Positions 6,376 through 12,070 of a DNA stretch of 12,070 nucleotides are shown piece by piece (position 1 is the stretch's first letter; every line of letters begins with the position of its first letter). This DNA comes from DATKYV01 sp035528275 (GTDB taxonomy: Bacteria; Acidobacteriota; Terriglobia; UBA7540), in contig DATKYV010000313.1 in NCBI GenBank assembly GCA_035528275.1, forward strand, positions 1 to 12,070, in the 5' to 3' direction. Under the pieces are notes generated by a model. It saw nothing but the letters and a program-made list of their open reading frames with translations, did no database searches and was not told the origin of the DNA. A program made the position numbers and the translations under genes.

Positions 6376-7605
6376 ATGAAGAAGATCCTTGCGTTGTTTC
6401 TTCTGCTGGGTGCCGGGAACCTCCGAGCCGCGGGCACGGCGCGCACCGTGCTGGTGTTTCCCTTTGAAAACCAGAGCGCCCGCCCGGACCTCCAATGGAT
6501 TTCCGAGAGTTTCGCCGATGTGGTTTCCTCGCGCCTTTCGGGGCCGGACCGCTATGTCGTGGGCCGGCGGGAGCGCAACTCGGCGTTCGAGCAGATGGAG
6601 ATTCCACTGGGCGCGTCTTTGACGCTGGCGAGCAAGTTCAAGCTGGCCGAGTCGCTGGGCGCGGACTGGGCGGTCGTGGGAATATTCGACCTCGACGGCG
6701 ATCGCCTGATCGCGCACGCCCAGCTTCTGGATATCGACCGCCTGAAGCTCTTTCCTCCTCTGGAGACCAGCGGAGCCCTCACCGACCTCGTTGACCTGCA
6801 GACCCGACTGGCCTGGCGGCTTCTCGCCACCTACGATTCGGACTTCACGGTGGGAACCGAGGAGGACTTTCGGCGCAGATTCCCGGAGGTCCGACTGGAC
6901 GCTTTCGAGAATTACATCCGCGGAATCCTGACCGGTGACCCGGAGGCCAAAGTCCGATTCCTTCGGGAAGCCGACCGTTTGAATCCCGCCGACCGCCGTG
7001 CCGCGCTGGAGCTGGGCCGCTACTACTGTGATGAGAAAGACTACGTGAACTCCGCGCGATGGGTCCGAAAACTCGATGTCCGCGATCCGGACTACAACGA
7101 GGCGCTGTTCCTGCTCGGTGTGGACGAGTTCTTCATGGGGCGGAATGCCGCGGCGGGAAAGGCGTTCGCAGAATTGGCGGAGAGACTGCCTCTGAACGAG
7201 GCGCGGAACAACCTGGGCCTTCTCCGCGCCCGGCGCGGCCGCTTTTCGGATGCGCTCGACGATTTCAAAGCGGCCTACCAGGGTGATCCATCGGACCCGG
7301 ACTATTGTTTCAATCTCGCGGCGTGTTTGTGGTCGCTGAATCGTTTCGAGGAGGCATCCCGCTACCTGCAGGAGGCTATTCGCCTTGCCCCCGACGACCC
7401 GGAGGTTCACTCCTTGCTGGCGATGGTGTCCGGCAAACTGGGTCGTCGTGATGTGGAGCAACGTGAGCTCCGCTGGCTCCAAGAGCAGGAAGTCAGCCCG
7501 GCCGACCAGGAGGGGGACGGCCCGCGGCCGATCCTCCGCTTGAAAAGCACCTACGACCCGCGGGAAGTCCGCAAGCCGCCGCTGGCGGCACAGACGTCCG
7601 GGTAG
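6376..7605 (+). CDS. Periplasmic protein with CsgG/TolB-N/LpoB-like domain and C-terminal TPRs
   Basis: This is a 409-residue protein. A signal peptide (MKKILALFLLLGAGNLRAAG) has no lipobox. Residues 22-125 read RTVLVFPFENQS, then a helix ending in the FADVVSSRL segment, RYVVGRRERNSAFEQM, a helix with AESLGADWAVVGIF, and LIAHAQLLDIDRLKLF. This alternation matches the TolB N-terminal/CsgG/FlgO/LpoB family by eye. Residues about 200-365 contain TPR-like helices, clearest in FNLAACLWSLNRFEEASRYL. The family is associated with outer-membrane or envelope complexes; no enzyme motif is present. The ATG at 6376 is chosen because a TTG at 6364 falls at the predicted transcription start and would precede the signal peptide with acidic/polar residues. 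The gene has its own extended -10 promoter. Lying downstream of a PBP1B-type gene, it may be a synthase regulator; that is a hypothesis. Confidence 0.85.
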   Translation: MKKILALFLLLGAGNLRAAGTARTVLVFPFENQSARPDLQWISESFADVVSSRLSGPDRYVVGRRERNSAFEQMEIPLGASLTLASKFKLAESLGADWAVVGIFDLDGDRLIAHAQLLDIDRLKLFPPLETSGALTDLVDLQTRLAWRLLATYDSDFTVGTEEDFRRRFPEVRLDAFENYIRGILTGDPEAKVRFLREADRLNPADRRAALELGRYYCDEKDYVNSARWVRKLDVRDPDYNEALFLLGVDEFFMGRNAAAGKAFAELAERLPLNEARNNLGLLRARRGRFSDALDDFKAAYQGDPSDPDYCFNLAACLWSLNRFEEASRYLQEAIRLAPDDPEVHSLLAMVSGKLGRRDVEQRELRWLQEQEVSPADQEGDGPRPILRLKSTYDPREVRKPPLAAQTSG

Positions 7606-7716
7606 TTTTGTTGGGGGCGGGCGATTACACCACTGAACCCGGCAGAGCCCGGAGGCGGAGGCGGGAAAGCCGGCGAAGGAAATGAAGGATCGTTCCGTAG
7701 CGGAAAGGCAGAATCC

Positions 7717-9045
7717 ATGAAGACGAAAAGCTCTTTCACGCGTGCGGCTCTGGGTTTCTCGTTTGTCTTTGCTTTCGTCATCGGCGGGAGCGGGGCGCCC
7801 GGGGCGCGGGCGGAGGGCCGCCCCGTGGTGATTGTCATCAAACTCGATCAGATGGTGCATCACGTCAGCGCCGGATATATCGTTCGCGGAATCCAACACG
7901 CCAATGCCATCAACGCCGATGCCGTGCTGCTCGAGCTCGATACGCCCGGTGGACTCCAGAACTCGATGCGGTCCATCATCCAGAGCATTCTTGATTCGCG
8001 CGTTCCCATCATCACTTATGTGACGCCCAGCGGAGGTGGCGCGGCGTCGGCTGGCTTTTTCGTCTTGATGGCCGGCGACGTGGCGGTCATGGCGCCGGGA
8101 ACCACCACCGGCGCGGCGCACCCGGTGGTCATCGGCGGCGTCAACATCGGAAAGACGATGGAAGCCAAGATTGAGAACGAAGCCGCGGCTTACATCCGCA
8201 CTCTGGCGGAAAGACGGGGGCGCAACTCCAAGCTCGCCGAAGAAGCCGTCCGCGAGAGCCGCTCGTTCACCGAGAAGGAAGCCCTCGAGGGCCAGCTCAT
8301 TAACGCCGTCGCCGCCACGCCACAGGATATCTTCGCCGAGTTTGATGGCAAGACCGTGGGCCGGGTGAACGACACGACCACCACGTTGCACCTGGCCGGT
8401 GCCGTGACGGAGCCCTTCTCGATGGGCCGTCGCGAGCGCTTCTTCGCCTGGATCGCCGACCCCAACATCGCCTTCCTGCTGGGGGCGGCCGGGGTCGCCT
8501 GCCTGTACATTGAATTCACCCACCCGGGCCTGGTGGCGCCGGGTGTGGTGGGAGCGGTGGCACTTGTCATGGCCATGTATGCATTCAACCTGCTGCCGAT
8601 TAATACCTTCGGGATTTTGCTGATCATCCTGGCGCTCGTGCTGTTCGTGCTCGAGGCAAACATCACCTCTCACGGGGCGCTCGCAGCGGGCGGTGTGGTG
8701 GCCATGGTTATCGGCGCGATGATCCTGGTGGATTCGCCCTGGCCGGAGGCGCGCATTCAGCTCTCCACCGCCCTCAGCGTGACCTTGCCGCTGGCCATCA
8801 TCATGGTAATCCTTCTCCGTTTTGCCATCGCCGCGCAGCGAAGTAAGAGCGTCACCGGCCGGCAGGGCATGATTGACTCGACGGGCGTGGCGCAGACCGA
8901 CCTCGACCCGGAGGGAAAGGTCCTGGTCCGCGGGGAGATTTGGCACGCCCGCAGCTCCACGACCATCCCGAAGGGCACGCGGGTCCGCGTGCGGTCGCTC
9001 GATGGCTTGACGCTTCTTGTTGAGCCCAGACCGGAATCCGGCTAG
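7717..9045 (+). CDS. nfeD: NfeD-family membrane-bound serine protease (ClpP-like, long form)
   Basis: This is a 442-residue protein with a signal peptide (about 1-32, ending GARA). A ClpP/crotonase-fold protease domain follows at 35-210. It contains ELDTPGG (73-79), PSGGGAASAGFF with nucleophile Ser111, and APGTTTGAAHPV. Lys151 in MEAKIENEAAAYI is the probable dyad lysine, by comparison with PH1510 of Pyrococcus. Four or five TM helices cover about 250-373, and an NfeD OB-fold domain covers 378-438 (for example TGRQGMIDSTGVA, GEIWHARS and GTRVRVRSLDGLTLLVE). The archaeal relative cleaves the C-terminal region of its stomatin partner. Here the partner follows after 63 nt, which strongly suggests one membrane quality-control module. 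GGAAAGG 8 nt upstream supports the start. The function in this organism is inferred from the family. Confidence 0.94.
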   Translation: MKTKSSFTRAALGFSFVFAFVIGGSGAPGARAEGRPVVIVIKLDQMVHHVSAGYIVRGIQHANAINADAVLLELDTPGGLQNSMRSIIQSILDSRVPIITYVTPSGGGAASAGFFVLMAGDVAVMAPGTTTGAAHPVVIGGVNIGKTMEAKIENEAAAYIRTLAERRGRNSKLAEEAVRESRSFTEKEALEGQLINAVAATPQDIFAEFDGKTVGRVNDTTTTLHLAGAVTEPFSMGRRERFFAWIADPNIAFLLGAAGVACLYIEFTHPGLVAPGVVGAVALVMAMYAFNLLPINTFGILLIILALVLFVLEANITSHGALAAGGVVAMVIGAMILVDSPWPEARIQLSTALSVTLPLAIIMVILLRFAIAAQRSKSVTGRQGMIDSTGVAQTDLDPEGKVLVRGEIWHARSSTTIPKGTRVRVRSLDGLTLLVEPRPESG

Positions 9046-9096
9046 ACTGGCTGCGGGTCGCACCATTGCCCGCTGTGTCCCAGCGAAGTCAACGTA

Positions 9097-9104
9097 AAGG
9101 AGGG
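9097..9104 (+). promoter_or_regulatory. Strong Shine-Dalgarno of the slipin gene
   Basis: AAGGAGGG lies 4 nt before the ATG at 9109. It is the closest match to the anti-SD sequence among the start sites I examined in this window. It suggests high translation of the slipin relative to its protease partner, consistent with an oligomeric scaffold made in excess. Confidence 0.7.
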
Positions 9105-9108
9105 CATC

Positions 9109-9888
9109 ATGAGCTATTTCACCGGGGTCGTGATTTTCATCCTGGTCATCTGGGTTGCGAACTGCTTGAACGTGCTCCGCGAGTATGAGCGCGCCGTGGT
9201 CTTCCGCCTGGGAAGGCTCCAGAAGGGCTACCAGAGTCCGGGGCTGATATTCATTCTCTGGCCCATCGACAAGATGGTGAAAATCTCCCTGCGGATCGTT
9301 GCCTGGGATATCCCGCCCCAGGACGTCATCACCCGGGACAACGTCACGGCGAAGGTCAACGCGGTCGTTTTCTACCGGGTCATGGACCCGCAGTTGGCCG
9401 TCGTCGAGTTGGAGAGCTACCGCTACGCCGTCGAACAGTTGGCGATGACCACGTTGCGTTCGGTGCTGGGTGAAGTGGAGCTTGACGACCTGCTCTCCCA
9501 GCGCGAGAAACTCAACGTGCGGCTGCAAGCCATTCTCGACGAGCACACGGACGCCTGGGGGATCAAGGTCACCAAGGTGGAAGTGAAGGCAGTGGATTTG
9601 CCGCAGGAAATGCAGCGCGCCATCGCCCGCCAGGCGGAGGCGGAGCGCGAGCGGCGGGCCAAGATCATCCACGCGGACGGCGAATTCCAGGCCGCCGAAA
9701 AGCTGGCCATGGCGGCCGGCAGGATTTCGCAGGAACCGGTGGCCATCACTCTGCGGTATCTGCAGACGCTCACCGAAATCGGCACCGAGAAGAATACGAC
9801 CATCGTGTTTCCGTTGCCGGTGGAATTGCTTTCGGCGATCATGGGTAAGATTGCCGGTGCGCAGCCGCCGGACGGGGCGACGAAGTAG
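9109..9888 (+). CDS. Slipin/stomatin-like SPFH-domain protein
   Basis: This 259-residue protein has an N-terminal membrane segment (about 4-20) and an SPFH/Band 7 domain (about 22-175). Family hallmarks are REYERAVVFRLGR, the S-P-G-L turn, WDIPPQDVITRDNVTAKVNA, FYRVMDP and the ALRS-like segment LRSVLGEVELDDLLSQRE. A charged helix (AIARQAEAERERRAKI) continues as a coiled coil. The end carries TTIVFPLPVELL (230-241), which corresponds to the C-terminal hydrophobic segment cut by the NfeD protease in the Pyrococcus PH1510/PH1511 pair. These proteins form ring-like membrane scaffolds that organise microdomains and restrict proteolysis. Adjacency to NfeD makes this a slipin of the NfeD-partner type rather than HflK/HflC. 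The exact role is unknown. Confidence 0.93.
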   Translation: MSYFTGVVIFILVIWVANCLNVLREYERAVVFRLGRLQKGYQSPGLIFILWPIDKMVKISLRIVAWDIPPQDVITRDNVTAKVNAVVFYRVMDPQLAVVELESYRYAVEQLAMTTLRSVLGEVELDDLLSQREKLNVRLQAILDEHTDAWGIKVTKVEVKAVDLPQEMQRAIARQAEAERERRAKIIHADGEFQAAEKLAMAAGRISQEPVAITLRYLQTLTEIGTEKNTTIVFPLPVELLSAIMGKIAGAQPPDGATK

Positions 9889-9891
9889 GCG

Positions 9892-9913
9892 CGGCCCGTC
9901 AGGTGACGGGCCG
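9892..9913 (+). other. Stem-loop between slipin and SPOR genes
   Basis: CGGCCCGTC (9892-9900) and GACGGGCCG (9905-9913) form a perfect 9-bp stem with the 4-nt loop AGGT, 3 nt after the slipin stop. It is the tightest hairpin I found in the window. No T-tract follows; the next bases are A/G-rich. It may set differential expression across the nfeD-slipin/SPOR-lnt junction or protect the 3' end of a processed mRNA. Confidence 0.55.
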
Positions 9914-9939
9914 ACCAAAGCTGAGAACTAGGGAGTGTC

Positions 9940-10524
9940 ATGGGTCCAGGTCGAGAGTCCAAACGAGATGAGCGAGGCCTTTCCGCCCGATACCTTGTGG
10001 TGGTTTTCCTGATGGGAGTGGCGGCCTGCGCCGTTTTCTTCTCCCTGGGATTCCTGGTCGGATACAACGAACGGCCGTTCAAGGGTGCGACCACGACCGA
10101 GCAGGTGACGCCCTCGCCCGTGATTCCGCCGACCGTGAATCCGCCCTTGGAGGAGGTTCCGTCGCCGGGGAAGAGTCCTCCTCCGGCAACCGCCGCCAAG
10201 GGGGCCACCCCGGCACGGCAGGAGGCCACGAAGCCTGCTGAGGAGCCGAAGGCCGCTTCTCCCGCCGCCGCAACTCCGTCGGGCCCGGTTCCCTCGGGGT
10301 TCGCCGTCCAGGTGGCTGCTTCGCGGAGCAAGTCGGACGCGGAAAACCTGGTCAAGGAACTGGGTTCGCGCGGGTATCGGGTCTTCCTGGTGACGCCGGA
10401 GTACGCCAAGGCCGGCGACAATCTCTACCGCGTCCAGGTGGGACCTTTCGCAACGCGCGAAGACGCCGAGAAGGCCCGCGATAAGCTGGCGAAAGAGGGC
10501 TTCAAGCCCTTCATCAGGCATTGA
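9940..10524 (+). CDS. Single-pass membrane protein with C-terminal SPOR domain
   Basis: This is a 194-residue protein with a basic cytoplasmic tail (1-16), one TM helix (about 17-42), a long Pro/Ala/Lys/Thr-rich periplasmic linker (about 48-117) and a SPOR domain at about 118-194. The domain shows FAVQVAASRSKSDAENLVKE, GYRVFLV and LYRVQVGPFATREDAEKARD, the usual repeat of strand-helix units. SPOR domains bind glycan strands lacking stem peptides, mainly at division septa, as in FtsN and DedD. The topology is FtsN-like, but this architecture is shared by many SPOR proteins and no FtsA-binding or FtsN essential motif can be claimed. GGGAG 4 nt upstream gives the ribosome site. The stop TGA overlaps a potential TTG start of lnt. 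A role at the septum is likely by family. Confidence 0.9.
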   Translation: MGPGRESKRDERGLSARYLVVVFLMGVAACAVFFSLGFLVGYNERPFKGATTTEQVTPSPVIPPTVNPPLEEVPSPGKSPPPATAAKGATPARQEATKPAEEPKAASPAAATPSGPVPSGFAVQVAASRSKSDAENLVKELGSRGYRVFLVTPEYAKAGDNLYRVQVGPFATREDAEKARDKLAKEGFKPFIRH

Positions 10525-12070
10525 CCGCGGAGAGCCGAACCGGCAAAACGGTGTCGGGCCTCCCGGTTGACACGGCCCTGGAGGCGCAGCCCACGGACGC
10601 CATCGAGGGGAAACCCGTTTCTTCCAGGTACTCACTTCAGAACCCTTTCCTCAGGTTGAGCGCCGCCACACTGAGCGGCGTGTTGCTGTTCTCCTCGTTC
10701 CCTGAGATTCATTGGCACCTGCTGGCCTGGATCGCCGGCGTCCCATTGCTGGTCGCGCTGGTGAACGAGCCGAGTCTGGGCCGCGCCTACGTTTGGGCGC
10801 ACCTTTGCGGCGCGGTGTTCATCGGTGGAAGCTGCCACTGGTTCCTCGACGTTCTGGAAATCCACGGAGGATTGAGCGCCCCGCTCGCCATCTTCGCTGT
10901 GGGGCTCTTTCTCGCGGTCTATCCCGCCATCTACGGAGCGTTCGGCATCGCCATCGCGTGGACGGCGCGGCGCTCCCCGGCGGCAGCTCTCGGGCTCAGC
11001 CCGTTTCTCTGGGTCGTTCTCGAGCTGGGCCGGTCGTACTGGATGACCGGTTTTCCCTGGAACCTGCTGGGATACGCCGTCGAAGCCCCGGGGCTGCGGC
11101 AGTTGGCCTCCTCGACGGGGGTTTACGGGCTTTCTTTTCTGGCCATGGCCACCAGCGCCTTTGTGGCCTGGGTGCTGCTCGAGCCGCGGCGGCGAGCGCT
11201 GCAAGTTGCGGGCATCGCGTGGGTCGGGTTGCTGGGGTTGGCGAACTGGTATTTGACGCCGCCACCCGTCGCCCCGGGGTCGAGGGTCGCTCATCTGGTT
11301 CAGCCCAACGTTCCACTGGACGTGGAGAGCCTGGTGAATTGGGCTCCGTGGAATAACCCGAGGCCGCTCGAGGGATTGTTGGCCATCACCGCGGCGAGCG
11401 TCGACCGGCTGCCCTCCGATAACGCCCACCCGCTGCTTGTCGTCTGGCCGGAAAATTCCGCGCCCTTCTATTTCGATGGCGACGAAATCTTTCACAGCGC
11501 TGTGATCGGCATGGCGCGTCGCAACAAAGCCTATGTGGTTTTTGGAACGGTGACCTACGCCGACCCGCAACACACTCAGCCCAAGAACTCCGCCATCGTG
11601 CTCGACCCCGCGGGGCGCGTGGTGCTGGCCTATGATAAGATTCATTTGGTGCCCTTCGGGGAGTACGTGCCGAGCTGGGCCTTTCCGGACCTGGTGGGAA
11701 AGATCACCCACGAGGCGGGGAATTTTGTGGCCGGCTCGGAATACAAGGCCGCGGTGACGCCGGAGGGGGCGCTGGGGATTTTCATTTGTTATGAGTCGGT
11801 GTTCCCCCAGCTTGTGCGGGCCCTGACTCCCGACGGACCCGGCGTGCTGGTCAACATCTCGAACGACGCCTGGTTTGGCGGCTCGGCCGCCGCCGCGCAG
11901 CACCTGGAAATGGCCCGCCTGCGGGCCATCGAGAACGGCCGATACCTGTTGCGGGCGACAAACGACGGCACCACCGCCATCATCGACCCTTACGGGCGAG
12001 TGGTCGAGAGCCTCCCGCGTTACCGGCAGGAAGTTCTTGCCGGCCGTTTTGATTATCTGGCGGGACGGAC
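10521..12070 (+). CDS. lnt: Apolipoprotein N-acyltransferase (3' end beyond window)
   Basis: This integral inner-membrane enzyme adds the third acyl chain to the N-terminal cysteine of lipoproteins. It is open to the window end; 516 codons are visible and only a short C-terminus, probably with the last TM, is missing. An N-terminal multi-TM region (about 43-245) contains the typical WMTGFPWNLLGY at 174-185. It leads into a nitrilase domain with the complete triad: Glu311 in VVWPENSAPF, Lys373 in YDKIHLVPFGEYVP and Cys423 in GIFICYES. VNISNDAWFGGSAAAAQHLE is also diagnostic. The start is uncertain. TTG at 10521 overlaps the SPOR stop as TTGA, GTG at 10551 and TTG at 10656 are alternatives, and none has a good Shine-Dalgarno. 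GC-rich third positions upstream of 10656 favour an early start, giving about 40 residues more than usual before the first TM. Confidence 0.93.
   Translation, partial: MTAESRTGKTVSGLPVDTALEAQPTDAIEGKPVSSRYSLQNPFLRLSAATLSGVLLFSSFPEIHWHLLAWIAGVPLLVALVNEPSLGRAYVWAHLCGAVFIGGSCHWFLDVLEIHGGLSAPLAIFAVGLFLAVYPAIYGAFGIAIAWTARRSPAAALGLSPFLWVVLELGRSYWMTGFPWNLLGYAVEAPGLRQLASSTGVYGLSFLAMATSAFVAWVLLEPRRRALQVAGIAWVGLLGLANWYLTPPPVAPGSRVAHLVQPNVPLDVESLVNWAPWNNPRPLEGLLAITAASVDRLPSDNAHPLLVVWPENSAPFYFDGDEIFHSAVIGMARRNKAYVVFGTVTYADPQHTQPKNSAIVLDPAGRVVLAYDKIHLVPFGEYVPSWAFPDLVGKITHEAGNFVAGSEYKAAVTPEGALGIFICYESVFPQLVRALTPDGPGVLVNISNDAWFGGSAAAAQHLEMARLRAIENGRYLLRATNDGTTAIIDPYGRVVESLPRYRQEVLAGRFDYLAGR

Noticed and set aside
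9053..9073. GCGGG/CCCGC inverted repeat between nfeD and slipin
   Set aside because: Only 5 bp with an 11-nt loop; too weak to call in GC-rich sequence.
6358..9918. Very long open frame on the minus strand (1186 codons) across four plus-strand genes
   Set aside because: It is a composition effect: GC-rich third codon positions on the plus strand remove stops from one antisense frame. Its translation is rich in H, R, G and Q with no domain pattern, while the plus-strand genes show clear families.
10661..10680. CGCCGC/GCGGCG hairpin near the lnt N-terminus
   Set aside because: Lies inside coding sequence with 6-bp arms; likely a by-product of GC-rich codons.
10632..11903. Minus-strand open frame (423 codons) opposite lnt
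   Set aside because: Antisense shadow of lnt; low-complexity R/G/H/Q-rich translation without a recognisable fold.

Overview
The window looks like a chromosomal segment from a GC-rich Gram-negative (diderm) bacterium. I infer Acidobacteriota, with moderate confidence. The basis is the gene set: a short XRE regulator, a bacterial ProRS with an editing domain, a DUF4845-like protein beside a class A PBP, a long-form NfeD next to a slipin, and Lnt. No rRNA, tRNA, insertion sequence, CRISPR array or phage gene is visible.

Layout. Positions 1-173 (minus strand) hold the N-terminal part of an XRE-type repressor-like gene that runs off the left edge. Positions 174-560 are a compositionally different, partly very AT-rich gap. 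It contains three inverted repeats and an open but start-less coding remnant (278-541) that faintly resembles BamE/SmpA. From about 565 onward every gene is on the plus strand: a sigma70-like promoter, proS (680), a small one-TM DUF4845-like protein (2409), a PBP1B-type bifunctional peptidoglycan synthase (2775), a secreted TPR protein (5449), a secreted CsgG/LpoB-like plus TPR protein (6376), an NfeD-type membrane serine protease (7717), its slipin/SPFH partner (9109), a one-TM SPOR protein (9940) and apolipoprotein N-acyltransferase lnt (about 10521, cut by the right edge).

Apart from proS, the plus-strand block is about the cell envelope: glycan polymerisation and cross-linking, periplasmic TPR scaffolds, membrane-protein quality control by NfeD/slipin, septal peptidoglycan binding by SPOR, and lipoprotein maturation by Lnt. 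Spacings run from a possible short overlap (SPOR/lnt) to 111 nt, so much of it may be co-transcribed. A second promoter, an extended -10 with an almost leaderless start, lies directly in front of the CsgG/LpoB-like gene. GC-rich stem-loops without a T-tract sit in three intergenic gaps.

The most interesting hypothesis is that a PBP1B-type synthase with a UB2H-like region is encoded two genes from a periplasmic protein whose N-terminal domain resembles the TolB-N/CsgG/LpoB fold. LpoB is the known activator that binds UB2H of PBP1B in E. coli. The locus may therefore encode an independent, TPR-fused PBP1B regulator. The remaining genes are recognisable families.
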